DNA from: CAIVSN01 sp031539165
Lineage (GTDB): Bacteria; Patescibacteriota; Gracilibacteria; BD1-5; UBA2023
Length of the DNA: 48,483 bases
NCBI GenBank assembly: GCA_031539165.1
Contig: JAVKLK010000029.1
Location: 1-48,483, forward strand
Direction of reading: 5' to 3'
Shown: one piece after another, positions 8,621 to 16,905 of the stretch
Layout of the letters: the number at the start of each line of letters is the position of its first letter
How positions within the stretch are numbered: position 1 is the stretch's first letter
Position numbers and translations under genes: made by a program
The notes under the pieces: model-generated
Database searches by the model: none
What the model saw: the letters and a program-made list of their open reading frames with translations, nothing else
What the model was told of the DNA's origin: nothing

Positions 8621-9247
8621 ATGCGTTATACAGGACCAAAAACAAAACTCTGCCGCCGTGAGGGAGTAAATCTCTTCGGATCAGAAAAATACGATCTTTC
8701 TCAGAATCATCGAAAACCACTCGGAGCCCGCTTCGGAAAATCTTCTGGTTTTGGAGTACAGCTTCGAAAAAAGCAGACAGCGAAGAGAATGTTTGGTATT
8801 AGTGAACGACAGTTCTCAAATTACTTCAAGAAGGCAGTTCGAATGCCAGGAGTAACGGGAGATCACATGCTTTCTATGCTTGAGCGTCGTCTCGATACGG
8901 TAGTGTACCGATCAAACTTTGCCCGCACTCCTATGCAGGCTCGTCAGTTTGTAGGGCACGCACACTTCCTCGTGAATGGAAAAAAGGTGAATATTCCTTC
9001 ATACCAGGTTTCAGTAGGTGATGTTATTGAGCTTCGAGAGAAAATGAAAGAATCTCCTATCTATAAAGGGCTTGTTGCGGAGTATGAAGAGTTTATGAAG
9101 TCAAACTCTAATGGAAACGTAACAACCGCAAAATGGATTGAAGTGAGTCCAACTAAACTCACCATTACTGTGAAGGCGCTTCCTCAAAAAGAAGATTTCG
9201 ATCCAACTATCGATATCGGTAAAATCATCGAGTTTTACTCAAAATAA
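8621..9247 (+). CDS. rpsD: 30S ribosomal protein uS4
   Basis: A 208-residue primary rRNA-binding protein. It starts MRYTGPKTKLCRREG, has the S4 RNA-binding module around MLERRLDTVVYRSNFA and QFVGHAHFLVNGKKVNIPSY, and ends at IDIGKIIEFYSK. Only one of the zinc-type cysteines (Cys11) is present, so it is the non-zinc form. The order rpsK-rpsD-rpoA is standard. Confidence 0.97.
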   Translation: MRYTGPKTKLCRREGVNLFGSEKYDLSQNHRKPLGARFGKSSGFGVQLRKKQTAKRMFGISERQFSNYFKKAVRMPGVTGDHMLSMLERRLDTVVYRSNFARTPMQARQFVGHAHFLVNGKKVNIPSYQVSVGDVIELREKMKESPIYKGLVAEYEEFMKSNSNGNVTTAKWIEVSPTKLTITVKALPQKEDFDPTIDIGKIIEFYSK

Positions 9248-9280
9248 ATTTCAATTAAGTAAGCCACTCACCCCTTCAGT

Positions 9281-10261
9281 ATGCATATTATTCACAATAC
9301 GATCGGCGTTCCGAAAATTCTTCAAGAGTCAATTGGGACTCATGCGGCAAAATTTACGGTTCAACCACTTCCTTCAGGATACGGGGTTACGATTGGAAAC
9401 TCGCTCCGACGAGTTATGCTCTCTTCGATTCCAGGTTGCCGAGTAACTGGAGTGAAAATCAAGGGTATCTCCCATGAGTATTCCACTATTCCAGGAATTA
9501 AAGACAGTGTTTTGGACATTCTTCTTAACTTGAAGAATCTTGTAATTTCCATGAACTCTGATGAGTTGGAATGGATTCATCTCACGAAAAACAAGGCAGG
9601 AGTTGTTACCGCAAAAGATCTTAAGGCAAGCTCAAGTCTCACGGTTCACAACCCAGATCTCTATATCACAGAAATTGACCGAGATGGGTTTGAGCTGGAT
9701 ATGTCGATTCGAATTGAAAAATCAGTAGGATATCTTTCTGTAGATGAATTGAAAGAACGAGAGGATGACGTAAACGTTCTTCTCATCGATGCAAACTTCT
9801 CTCCAGTTGTTTCTGTAAAATACGAAGTAAAGAATCAGCGTGTTGGAGAAATGACAAACCTTGATGCGCTCGAAATGACAGTGGTAACAAACGGCATCAT
9901 GTCTCCAGAAGACGTTGTTCGATTTGCTGGTGACATGCTCTCCTCGTACTTCAGCATTTTCAATGAAGAGGGATTGCAAGTAGAAGGTTCCTTCATTGGA
10001 AATATTAAAGAAATCCTCGAAAAGGAGAAGCAAGAAATTAAGAGTGAACTCGAGAAAGAAACCTATACTCCAATTGAGATTATTGGACTTTCTCCTCGAA
10101 CTCTCAATGCTCTTGTTAACGGAGAAATTTTGTCAATCGAACAATTAACAAAATGTACTGAAGCAAAACTCTCTTCTATTAAAGGTTTCGGAAAGAAAGC
10201 AATGAATGAAGTTCGAGATGCACTTCGTGAACGAGGGCTCAAGCTCCTCGGGGATGACTAA
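9281..10261 (+). CDS. rpoA: RNA polymerase alpha subunit
   Basis: A 326-residue alpha subunit of normal length. The N-terminal dimerisation domain carries the conserved GYGVTIGNSLRRVMLSSIPG. A linker (KEKQEIKSELEKET) leads to the C-terminal helix-hairpin-helix domain (ALVNGEILSIEQLTKCTEAK, GFGKKAMNEVRDAL) that contacts UP elements and activators. No TGA codons, as in the other highly expressed genes. Confidence 0.98.
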   Translation: MHIIHNTIGVPKILQESIGTHAAKFTVQPLPSGYGVTIGNSLRRVMLSSIPGCRVTGVKIKGISHEYSTIPGIKDSVLDILLNLKNLVISMNSDELEWIHLTKNKAGVVTAKDLKASSSLTVHNPDLYITEIDRDGFELDMSIRIEKSVGYLSVDELKEREDDVNVLLIDANFSPVVSVKYEVKNQRVGEMTNLDALEMTVVTNGIMSPEDVVRFAGDMLSSYFSIFNEEGLQVEGSFIGNIKEILEKEKQEIKSELEKETYTPIEIIGLSPRTLNALVNGEILSIEQLTKCTEAKLSSIKGFGKKAMNEVRDALRERGLKLLGDD

Positions 10262-10280
10262 TTAGAATTACTATTCAACT

Positions 10281-10643
10281 ATGCGACACCGCGTTAAAAA
10301 ATTTAAAAACTTCAAGAAAAAGGATATTGATCACCGCAATGCGATGCTTCGAAACCTTTTGACGAGCTTTTTCACTCACAAGTCTATGATGACAACGGAG
10401 AAACAAGCCCGAGCTATTATTGGCGAGATTGATCGACTGATCAATGTAGCAAATTCAAAAGAAGAAGGGCAGGCTATCCGAGAAATAGCTTCCATTCTTT
10501 TCACGAAGCAAGCAGGAATTGAGCTCATGAAGAATGTTGCTCCAAAATTTAAAGGGGTTCCCTCGGGATTTACTCGAATCACTCCAGTGAAATACCGTGA
10601 TGGTGATTCTGCAAAGGTTGTTAAACTTGAACTTGTAAAATAG
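10281..10643 (+). CDS. rplQ: 50S ribosomal protein bL17
   Basis: A 120-residue protein beginning MRHRVKKFKNF, with HRNAMLRNLLTSFFTHKSM as the conserved core and the end DGDSAKVVKLELVK. It lies between rpoA and rplM, the standard position. The leader TATTCAACTATG lacks a Shine-Dalgarno sequence. Confidence 0.96.
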   Translation: MRHRVKKFKNFKKKDIDHRNAMLRNLLTSFFTHKSMMTTEKQARAIIGEIDRLINVANSKEEGQAIREIASILFTKQAGIELMKNVAPKFKGVPSGFTRITPVKYRDGDSAKVVKLELVK

Positions 10644-10645
10644 AT

Positions 10646-11077
10646 ATGAAAACACTCATGCCCAAACAGCTCAAAGCAAATGAGCGAAAATGGTACGTAA
10701 TCGATGCAGAGGGAAAGACTCTTGGTCGATTGGCTACTACCATTGCTACCTACATCAAAGGAAAGAACAAAGTAAACTATGCCCCTCATGTGGACAATGG
10801 AGACTTCGTGGTTGTCCTTAACGCTGGTAAAATAGTAGTTACAGGAAACAAGGAAGAGGATAAGCTCTACCGAACACACTCTCAGTATATGGGTGGACTT
10901 AAGGAGACTCCTCTTGCTCGTATGCGATCAAAGAAGCCTACAGAAATCCTTCGACACGCTGTAAGCGGAATGCTTCCAAAAAATAAACTTCGATCTGATA
11001 TGATTCGACGACTCAAGCTTGAGCTTGGTTCTGAACATGGATACGAGGCACAAAAACCAGAACTTCTCTCAATTTAA
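10646..11077 (+). CDS. rplM: 50S ribosomal protein uL13
   Basis: A 143-residue protein: WYVIDAEGKTLGRLATTIA near the N-terminus and HAVSGMLPKNKLRSDMIRRL in the C-terminal half are diagnostic. It starts 2 nt after the rplQ stop and is followed at 1 nt by rpsI, its usual partner. Confidence 0.97.
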   Translation: MKTLMPKQLKANERKWYVIDAEGKTLGRLATTIATYIKGKNKVNYAPHVDNGDFVVVLNAGKIVVTGNKEEDKLYRTHSQYMGGLKETPLARMRSKKPTEILRHAVSGMLPKNKLRSDMIRRLKLELGSEHGYEAQKPELLSI

Positions 11078-11078
11078 T

Positions 11079-11474
11079 ATGGCATCTCTACAATATTTTT
11101 ACGCAGTCGGTCGACGAAAGACCTCCGTTGCTCAGGTAAAGCTCTACGTAGCAGCTGGACAAAGCACTATTAATGGAAAACCAATGAACGAATACGTTCA
11201 TCGAGGAGATTTGTTTGGGAAACTCCTTGCTCCAGTAAAAATTGCCGGACTTCAAGATCGTGTTCGATTTGAAGTTGAGGTTATTGGAGGAGGTGAATCT
11301 GCTCAGGTGGATGCCATTGCTCATGGACTCTCACGAGCCATCGTTCTCTCCAGTGAAGATCTCCGAAAAACCCTTCGAGGTGCAGGACTTCTCACTCGAG
11401 ATTCACGAAAAGTGGAACGAAAGAAGCCAGGTCTTCACAAGGCTCGAAAAGCTCCAACTTGGTCGAAGCGTTAA
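11079..11474 (+). CDS. rpsI: 30S ribosomal protein uS9
   Basis: A 131-residue protein starting MASLQYFYAVGRRKTSVAQV and ending in the tRNA-contacting tail KARKAPTWSKR (the common ending is KARRAPQFSKR). The ATG sits 1 nt after the rplM stop (TAATATG). A longer in-frame reading overlaps rplM and adds no uS9 sequence. Confidence 0.97.
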   Translation: MASLQYFYAVGRRKTSVAQVKLYVAAGQSTINGKPMNEYVHRGDLFGKLLAPVKIAGLQDRVRFEVEVIGGGESAQVDAIAHGLSRAIVLSSEDLRKTLRGAGLLTRDSRKVERKKPGLHKARKAPTWSKR

Positions 11475-11489
11475 TTTTATACCCCAGTT

Positions 11490-11909
11490 ATGACAACGAT
11501 TAATCAACTTATTCGAAAACCCCGAAAAGATAAATCTCGAAAGAGTAAGTCTCCGGCGCTTCAGGTTATCAAAAATAGCATCAAGCGAGTCACTACTCCT
11601 CTTGCTTCTCCTCAGAAGCGAGGTGTGTGTACTAAGGTGTACACAATGACTCCTAAAAAGCCAAACTCTGCGCTCCGAAAGGTAGCAAAGGTTCGCCTTA
11701 CAAATGGATATGAAGTTATCTGTTATATTGGTGGAGAGGGGCACAATCTTCAGGAACACTCAGTGGTGTTGATCCGAGGAGGGCGTGCAAAGGACTTGCC
11801 AGGAGTTCGATACCATATTGTCCGAGGAGTTCTTGATACTCAAGGAGTAGAAAAGCGAGGACAGGGACGAAGTCTTTATGGAGCAAAGAAACCAAAAGCA
11901 AAAAAATAA
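11490..11909 (+). CDS. rpsL: 30S ribosomal protein uS12
   Basis: A 139-residue decoding-centre protein, about 15 residues longer than the E. coli form. It keeps KKPNSALRKVAKVRL and GVRYHIVRGVLDTQGV, the regions where streptomycin-resistance positions lie in other bacteria. It is placed after rpsI rather than at the head of a str operon with fusA and tuf. Confidence 0.97.
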   Translation: MTTINQLIRKPRKDKSRKSKSPALQVIKNSIKRVTTPLASPQKRGVCTKVYTMTPKKPNSALRKVAKVRLTNGYEVICYIGGEGHNLQEHSVVLIRGGRAKDLPGVRYHIVRGVLDTQGVEKRGQGRSLYGAKKPKAKK

Positions 11910-11932
11910 GCAATCAGCACTAAATTCATACT

Positions 11933-12385
11933 ATGAGTACCAAAGGAAGCGTATCGCTCAATTTGAAAAACGAAAAACTCTTGAAGTTTGCGAACTATGT
12001 CATGAAGTCTGGGAAAAAATACCTGGCCCTCAAGATCCTTACAAATGCATTTGAGGCAATCAAGGCAAAGGGGCATGCAAACCCAGAAGAAGTTTTCGAA
12101 AAGGCACTAGAGAACGTTATGCCAAAAATCGAAGTTCGACCAAAGCGAGTAGGTGGTTCCATCTATCAGGTTCCACAGGAAGTAAAACCACGTCGAGCAT
12201 TGGCGCTTGCCATTCGATGGATTCTTACTTCGGCTCGTTCAAAATCTGGAGCAGAGTTCTCTACATTTCTTGCGGCAGAGCTTATCGAGGCATCTCAGGA
12301 AACTGGAAATGCTGTAAAAAAGAAGCTTGAAGTCTACAAGATGGCAGAGGCAAACAAGGCATTTGCACGATTTGCATCAAAATAA
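11933..12385 (+). CDS. rpsG: 30S ribosomal protein uS7
   Basis: A 150-residue head-domain protein. VRPKRVGGSIYQVPQEVKP and the following ALAIRWILTSARSKSG are diagnostic. It follows rpsL as in the str operon, but fusA is missing downstream and rpmA takes its place. Confidence 0.97.
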   Translation: MSTKGSVSLNLKNEKLLKFANYVMKSGKKYLALKILTNAFEAIKAKGHANPEEVFEKALENVMPKIEVRPKRVGGSIYQVPQEVKPRRALALAIRWILTSARSKSGAEFSTFLAAELIEASQETGNAVKKKLEVYKMAEANKAFARFASK

Positions 12386-12412
12386 TTTCCCTGTACGTAA
12401 TTTTATACAACT

Positions 12413-12685
12413 ATGGCACATAAAAAGGCCCAAGGTTCTACCAACAATGGTCGTGACTCGCAAGCGAAGCGACTTGGCGTAAAACTCTATGGAGGACAAC
12501 CAGCTCTTTCTGGTAACATCATTATCCGCCAAAAAGGAAATACATTTTGGCCAGGAAAGAATGTATCGCAAGGAACAGACTTCACTCTTTTTGCAACGGC
12601 AGCAGGTGTAGTTCAGTTTGAAGAACGTCGACGTACTCGTTTTGATGGACGCGTATATCGAGATATCTTTGTAAACGTTATCTAA
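12413..12685 (+). CDS. rpmA: 50S ribosomal protein bL27
   Basis: A 90-residue protein. MAHKKAQGSTNNGRDSQAKR reaches the peptidyl transferase centre, and IIIRQKGNTFWPGKNV follows. There is no N-terminal extension of the type cleaved in Firmicutes. It is the last gene before a terminator. Its usual partner rplU is absent. Confidence 0.97.
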   Translation: MAHKKAQGSTNNGRDSQAKRLGVKLYGGQPALSGNIIIRQKGNTFWPGKNVSQGTDFTLFATAAGVVQFEERRRTRFDGRVYRDIFVNVI

Positions 12686-12706
12686 ATATCGTTCTGTTTG
12701 TTTTTG

Positions 12707-12732
12707 AAAAGACCTCGAAAGGGGTCTTTCTT
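12707..12732 (+). terminator. Intrinsic terminator of the alpha/str operon
   Basis: AAAAGACC-TCGAAAGG-GGTCTTTC forms a stem-loop followed by a weak T-rich stretch, 21 nt after rpmA. The T run is short, so read-through into ftsX is possible. Confidence 0.75.
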
Positions 12733-12761
12733 CAAAAGTGTTTCTGAATACAATTCATCTT

Positions 12762-13664
12762 ATGAGACTCCTTCGCTACGCACTCAATAATATCGCAAGA
12801 AGTATTATTTTGTCTTTTTCGTCCATCACCGTCATAGCCCTTATGACGTTCTTGATTTTTGTACTGTTCTTGGTTGAGTTCATTATGCAGGGGCTTTCTG
12901 AGAATGTAAATGCGCGCCTCTCTCTCAAGCTGTATGTAAAAACAGGGTTCACAAGTACAAGTCGTGAAGTGGTTGATACGCTCCACACTCTTGAGCAGAT
13001 TGCTCCGGGAATTCAGGCGAGTTTTTCCTCTGCGGAAGAAAACTTAAATGAACTACGGCAACGAGACCCTGATTTGGCAAAAGTTGTAGAAACAGATGCG
13101 GAAAATCCGCTCAAAAGCACCATATCAATCAAGAATGTTCCTATTGAAAAGTATGAAGCGTTAGATGCGGCAATACTGGAACACACAAGTGCGATAGAAC
13201 TGAATGAAGAGAAGCATAAAAAATCCATACTTGGCTATCGAGGGCAGTATGAGAAGATTCGATCAGTAGTTCAAATTCTCCACTCTTTGCGGTATGGGCT
13301 TTTTGGAGTTATCGGCTTTTTTCTGTTCTCTGTCTTTGTTGTCATATTTCATAGCATAGGAAATGCGGTCTTCTTCTTTCGAGAAGAGATCAAAATTACG
13401 GAACTTGTTGGAGGGCAGAAGAGGTATATTTACGGCCCCTTTGTTTTGCAGGGCATGATTTACTCTATCATCGCTCTTTGTATAAGCGGAGGATGCTTTT
13501 ACTTCGGGCTTCTCTCGCTTGAGCTCGCCAATCTTCTTGGAGCGCAAACTTCTTTGCAACAATTCTTCTCAGAATCGGCTCCGCTTTTCCTTTTTGTCTC
13601 AGGGGCCGTTATTTTTCTTGGAGCCTTGAGTGGTCTCATTTCTTCTTGGAGATTTGTACGGTAG
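12762..13664 (+). CDS. ftsX: Cell division protein FtsX
   Basis: FtsX is the membrane half of the FtsEX complex that controls peptidoglycan hydrolases at the septum. The 300-residue protein has one N-terminal helix (~17-45), an extracytoplasmic domain (~46-165) and three C-terminal helices (~175-205, 225-255, 270-295) with the family pattern ELVGGQKRYIYGPFVLQG. No ftsE is adjacent, which is unusual. The start MRLLRYALNN is chosen because a TACAAT box ends only 7 nt upstream (12749-12754), so the mRNA could be nearly leaderless. No TGA codons; the stop is TAG. Confidence 0.88.
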   Translation: MRLLRYALNNIARSIILSFSSITVIALMTFLIFVLFLVEFIMQGLSENVNARLSLKLYVKTGFTSTSREVVDTLHTLEQIAPGIQASFSSAEENLNELRQRDPDLAKVVETDAENPLKSTISIKNVPIEKYEALDAAILEHTSAIELNEEKHKKSILGYRGQYEKIRSVVQILHSLRYGLFGVIGFFLFSVFVVIFHSIGNAVFFFREEIKITELVGGQKRYIYGPFVLQGMIYSIIALCISGGCFYFGLLSLELANLLGAQTSLQQFFSESAPLFLFVSGAVIFLGALSGLISSWRFVR

Positions 13665-13710
13665 ATTTCAGGATAAAATACAAAATATCGCAAAATCACC
13701 TCAAATAAAT

Positions 13711-13738
13711 TTGCACGGCAAAAGTTTTCTCATATACT
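13711..13738 (+). promoter_or_regulatory. Promoter for tRNA-Asp and tRNA-Ala
   Basis: TTGCAC (13711-13716), a 16-bp spacer and TATACT (13733-13738), ending 14 nt before the mature tRNA-Asp. Confidence 0.78.
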
Positions 13739-13752
13739 CTGCCCCGCACTTT

Positions 13753-13829
13753 GGAGCTGTAGCTCAGTTGGTTAGAGCGTCCGCCTGTCACGCGGAAGGT
13801 CGCGAGTTCGAACCTCGTCAGCTCCGCCA
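13753..13829 (+). tRNA. tRNA-Asp (anticodon GTC)
   Basis: Acceptor GGAGCTG/CAGCTCC, anticodon stem TCCGC/GCGGA, loop CTGTCAC with anticodon GTC, T-stem GCGAG/CTCGT, and an encoded CCA end. Confidence 0.96.
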
Positions 13830-13891
13830 GAATTGTTTGTTAACACAATATGAAATGATTTCACTCCCACGTGAGTCATCGTATTGTTTGT

Positions 13892-13968
13892 GGGGCCTTA
13901 GCTCAGTTGGCTAGAGCGCCTGTTTTGCACGCAGGAGGTCAAGGGTTCGACTCCCTTAGGCTCCACCA
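13892..13968 (+). tRNA. tRNA-Ala (anticodon TGC)
   Basis: Acceptor GGGGCCT/AGGCTCC (one G-T pair), anticodon stem CCTGT/GCAGG, loop TTTGCAC with anticodon TGC, and an encoded CCA end. It is 62 nt after tRNA-Asp with no clear promoter between. Confidence 0.95.
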
Positions 13969-14055
13969 TTTATACCACGCACTTTTTCAGAAATCCTCAA
14001 TCGACGATTTCAAAAGAATTTTGCTGTATTTGCCACTTATTTAGTAATTTGCTCT

Positions 14056-14268
14056 ATGGGACTCCGCAATAAGCGTCCGCGTCAAGATAATTACTCCGTT
14101 AACCGAAAGGGGAGAAAGTCTGGAAAAAAGATCGAAAACGCAATCGGTCACTTTAAAAAACTTCAGGCTCGACTCGTTCATGAGGGAGAGACACTTTGGC
14201 TCAAGAACGCCATGGAATTCGTCATGAAGAAATTCAAAAAGTATTCCATTAATCCTAATAAGATTTAA
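14056..14268 (+). CDS. Small basic protein (70 aa), possible bS21-like
   Basis: A 70-residue lysine- and arginine-rich protein starting MGLRNKRPRQDNYSVNRKG. The segment IENAIGHFKKLQARLVHEG faintly resembles the A-x-x-FKR start of bS21, and its place between tRNAs and tuf suits a ribosome-linked protein, but the match is too weak to name it. An upstream TTGCTG (14021-14026) could be a -35. No TGA codons; it is followed at 2 nt by another tiny basic gene. Confidence 0.7.
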   Translation: MGLRNKRPRQDNYSVNRKGRKSGKKIENAIGHFKKLQARLVHEGETLWLKNAMEFVMKKFKKYSINPNKI

Positions 14269-14270
14269 TC

Positions 14271-14360
14271 ATGCCAAGACTCACAACTCACGCGCACCGA
14301 AAAATTAAGCGTGCCATGGATCGAATTACTAAGAAGATGCGAAAAACCAAGCAGAAATAA
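14271..14360 (+). CDS. 29-residue basic peptide
   Basis: The ATG lies 2 nt after the previous stop and opens a 29-codon frame ending in TAA: MPRLTTHAHRKIKRAMDR and a lysine-rich end. Twelve of 29 residues are Arg or Lys. The tight spacing with the 70-residue gene and its position just before the tuf promoter suggest a real gene, perhaps a very small ribosomal or RNA-binding protein. I recognise no family. Confidence 0.55.
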   Translation: MPRLTTHAHRKIKRAMDRITKKMRKTKQK

Positions 14361-14363
14361 CGT

Positions 14364-14390
14364 TTGCAAAACTGGCTTTTTCGCTACAAT
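14364..14390 (+). promoter_or_regulatory. Promoter for tuf
   Basis: TTGCAA (14364-14369), a 15-bp spacer and TACAAT (14385-14390). The tuf ATG follows after a 36-nt AT-rich leader without a Shine-Dalgarno sequence. Confidence 0.72.
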
Positions 14391-14426
14391 TAACACACTT
14401 TTAATTCCCTATTACTCATAATTATT

Positions 14427-15620
14427 ATGGCTACTTACGATCGTTCAAAACCACACATGAACGTTGGTACTATCGGTCACGTTGACCACGGTAAGACCAC
14501 TACTACTGCTGCTATTACTTACGTTCTTTCTAAGAAGTTCGGAGGAGAGGTAAAAGCATACGACCAAATTGACGCTGCACCAGAAGAAAAAGCACGTGGA
14601 ATTACTATCAACACTGCTCACGTTGAATACCAGACTGCTGCACGACACTACGCTCACGTTGACTGTCCAGGTCACGCGGACTACGTAAAGAACATGATTA
14701 CTGGTGCCGCTCAGATGGATGCCGCGATTCTTATCGTTGCTGCTACAGACGGACCTATGGCACAGACTCGAGAGCACATTCTTCTTGCTCGACAGGTAGG
14801 TGTTCCATACATCGTTGTTTTCATGAACAAGTGTGACATGGTAGATGACACTGAGATGCTTGATCTCGTTGAGTTTGAAATCCGAGATCTCCTCTCTAAG
14901 TACGAGTTCCCTGGAGACAATACTCCAGTAATTCGAGGTTCAGGATTGGTTGCTCTTGAGAATCCAGAAGATTTCGAGAAGCCATACGGAGCAAAAACAA
15001 TCGTTGAGCTCTTCGAAGCACTCGAATCATTCGTTCCAGTTCCTGAGCGAGCTCTCGACAAGCCATTCATTATGCCAGTAGAAGATGTATTCTCCATTAA
15101 GGGTCGAGGTACAGTAGTTACTGGAAAGATTGAGCAAGGTATTATCAAGGTAGGTGATTCTATTGAAATTGTTGGACTTCACGATACTCAGACTACAACA
15201 GTAACTGGAGTAGAAATGTTCCACAAGCAACTTGATCAGGGGCAGGCAGGAGACAATGCTGGACTTCTTCTTCGAGGTATTGAGCGAGAGCAGGTTGAGC
15301 GAGGACAAGTTCTTGCAAAGCCAGGATCTATCAAGCCACATACAAAGTTTGAGGCAGAGGTATACGTACTTACAAAAGACGAAGGAGGACGACACACTCC
15401 ATTCTTCAAGGGGTACAAGCCACAGTTCTACTTCCGAACCACTGACGTTACTGGAGCAATTGAGCTTCCAGCAGGAGTAGAAATGGTTATGCCTGGAGAT
15501 AACATCAAGATGACCATTGAGCTTGGACAGCCAATCGCTATGGATCAGGGACTTCGATTCGCTATCCGTGAAGGAGGACGAACCGTTGGTTCAGGAGTTG
15601 TAGCAAAGGTTCTTGCCTAA
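14427..15620 (+). CDS. tuf: Elongation factor Tu
   Basis: EF-Tu delivers aminoacyl-tRNA to the ribosome. The 397-residue protein has GHVDHGKT (P-loop), the switch I RGITINTAHVEYQ, DCPGH and NKCD in the G domain, followed by the two barrels (the end is RFAIREGGRTVGSGVVAKVL). Codon use is extremely biased: glycine is mostly GGA or GGT, arginine is mostly CGA, and there is not one TGA. It stands alone with its own promoter, apart from fusA and from rpsL-rpsG. Confidence 0.98.
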   Translation: MATYDRSKPHMNVGTIGHVDHGKTTTTAAITYVLSKKFGGEVKAYDQIDAAPEEKARGITINTAHVEYQTAARHYAHVDCPGHADYVKNMITGAAQMDAAILIVAATDGPMAQTREHILLARQVGVPYIVVFMNKCDMVDDTEMLDLVEFEIRDLLSKYEFPGDNTPVIRGSGLVALENPEDFEKPYGAKTIVELFEALESFVPVPERALDKPFIMPVEDVFSIKGRGTVVTGKIEQGIIKVGDSIEIVGLHDTQTTTVTGVEMFHKQLDQGQAGDNAGLLLRGIEREQVERGQVLAKPGSIKPHTKFEAEVYVLTKDEGGRHTPFFKGYKPQFYFRTTDVTGAIELPAGVEMVMPGDNIKMTIELGQPIAMDQGLRFAIREGGRTVGSGVVAKVLA

Positions 15621-15630
15621 TGCTTTTGAG

Positions 15631-15656
15631 TTATGCCGAGCGTAAGTTCGGCATAA
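15631..15656 (+). terminator. Hairpin between tuf and rpsJ
   Basis: A 9-bp perfect stem, TTATGCCGA (15631-15639) with TCGGCATAA (15648-15656), and an 8-nt loop. It has no T run behind it, so it may be an mRNA end-protecting or processing site rather than a strong terminator. Confidence 0.5.
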
Positions 15657-15683
15657 TGACCAAGGTATTATTACTTATCATCT

Positions 15684-16001
15684 ATGTCTTCAAAGAAAGG
15701 AAGCATTCGTATCGTTGTTAGAGCTTTTGAACATAAGCTCATCGATGAGGCAGTGAAAAAGATAGTAACGACTGCAAAAGATTCAGGCGCTCTTGTAGTG
15801 GGTCCAATCCCACTTCCTACGAAAGTAGAGAAGCTTACCCTGAATCGATCAACATTCGTTAATAAAAACGCACGAGAACAATTTGAGATTCGCCGCCACA
15901 AGCGACTCATAGATATTAATGACCCTACTTCCAAGACTCTTGAACTTCTTCAGACGATTAATATCCCTGCTGGAGTTGGAGTTGATATTAAAATTGCTTA
16001 A
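15684..16001 (+). CDS. rpsJ: 30S ribosomal protein uS10
   Basis: A 105-residue protein. IRIVVRAFEHKLIDEAVKKI and VGPIPLPTKVEKLTLNRS are diagnostic. It is separated from the rest of the S10 operon (rplC starts 10 kb away) and paired instead with rpmB, 2 nt downstream. Confidence 0.97.
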   Translation: MSSKKGSIRIVVRAFEHKLIDEAVKKIVTTAKDSGALVVGPIPLPTKVEKLTLNRSTFVNKNAREQFEIRRHKRLIDINDPTSKTLELLQTINIPAGVGVDIKIA

Positions 16002-16003
16002 TT

Positions 16004-16201
16004 ATGTCACGAGTTTGCATGCTAACCGGGAAGAGAACTGCCGTTGGAAACAACGTATCTCATTCCGTACGACGAACAAAACGAAAGTTTTATCCAAATC
16101 TTTTTTGGAGAAATGTAAAAGATCCTGAGTCAGGAATGACCCTTCGTCTCCGATTGAGCGCGAAGGCAATCAAGACCCTCAAAAAGAAAGGTATCCTTTA
16201 G
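16004..16201 (+). CDS. rpmB: 50S ribosomal protein bL28
   Basis: A 65-residue protein beginning MSRVCMLTGKRTAVGNNVSH and ending in AIKTLKKKGIL. Cys5 is kept but the other zinc cysteines are not, so it is probably a zinc-free form. Stop TAG. Confidence 0.95.
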   Translation: MSRVCMLTGKRTAVGNNVSHSVRRTKRKFYPNLFWRNVKDPESGMTLRLRLSAKAIKTLKKKGIL

Positions 16202-16224
16202 GAGTTGTATCCGTTGCTCCCTTC

Positions 16225-16308
16225 GCCCTGGTGGTGGAATGGTAGACACGCAGGACTTAAAATCCTGTTCCTTCGGGAGTACGGGTTCGAGCCCCGTCCG
16301 GGGCACCA
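16225..16308 (+). tRNA. tRNA-Leu (anticodon TAA)
   Basis: A class II tRNA of 84 nt: acceptor GCCCTGG/CCGGGGC, anticodon stem CAGGA/TCCTG, loop CTTAAAA (anticodon TAA), a long variable arm TTCCTTCGGGAGT and an encoded CCA. Confidence 0.95.
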
Positions 16309-16350
16309 AAATACGTATCAACTCTGAAATCCCAACATCATTTTATTCTT

Positions 16351-16578
16351 ATGTTAAAGATCCGACTATCCCGCGTAGGCCGAAAGCACGTTCCACTTTT
16401 TCGAATCGTAGTAACTGAGCATTCTCAGTCTGCTAAGCACGGTTACATCAAAGTGTTAGGTCACTATAATCCTGTTACAAAAGCTCTTGAGTTTGATGCT
16501 GCTGAAGCAGAAAAGTATATCAAGAATGGAGCTCAGTATTCTGAGACATTGCAAAAGATTCTTAAGAAAAACGCATAA
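16351..16578 (+). CDS. rpsP: 30S ribosomal protein bS16
   Basis: A 75-residue protein: MLKIRLSRVGRKHVPLFRIV and the following KVLGHYNPVTKAL are typical. Its stop overlaps the khpA start by one base (TAATG). Confidence 0.96.
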   Translation: MLKIRLSRVGRKHVPLFRIVVTEHSQSAKHGYIKVLGHYNPVTKALEFDAAEAEKYIKNGAQYSETLQKILKKNA

Positions 16579-16817
16579 TGGGTGCAAAGGAATTCCTTAC
16601 TCTCATTGTTCAATCACTCGTTGCCCATACTTCAGACATTGTCATTGAGCAGCGAGAAGACGAGCTAGGAACTCTTGTAACACTTCGCGTGAATCAAGAA
16701 GATATGCGTACTATTATTGGACGAGAAGGGCAAACTATTTCTGCAATTCGTACCGTACTTCGAGTTTTCGGAGCAAAACAAGGCGCAAGAGTAAATCTTA
16801 AGGTGTTGGAAGACTAA
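16578..16817 (+). CDS. khpA: KH-domain RNA-binding protein KhpA
   Basis: A 79-residue single KH domain with the GxxG loop IIGREGQTI, followed by the helix SAIRTVLRVFGAKQGA. The family pairs with KhpB and binds RNA. The rpsP-khpA order is widespread in bacteria. The ATG overlaps the rpsP stop, indicating translational coupling. Confidence 0.92.
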   Translation: MGAKEFLTLIVQSLVAHTSDIVIEQREDELGTLVTLRVNQEDMRTIIGREGQTISAIRTVLRVFGAKQGARVNLKVLED

Positions 16818-16840
16818 TCCCGAGAAATCGGGATTTTTTC
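16816..16840 (+). terminator. Intrinsic terminator after khpA
   Basis: AATCCCGA-GAAA-TCGGGATT and then a T run, overlapping the last base pairs of the khpA stop codon. Confidence 0.9.
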
Positions 16841-16905
16841 TTTACTTTTTTTGAGCCGGTTATACTATCACACTCGTAATTTCCCTTTTAATATTGTTGT
16901 TCTCT

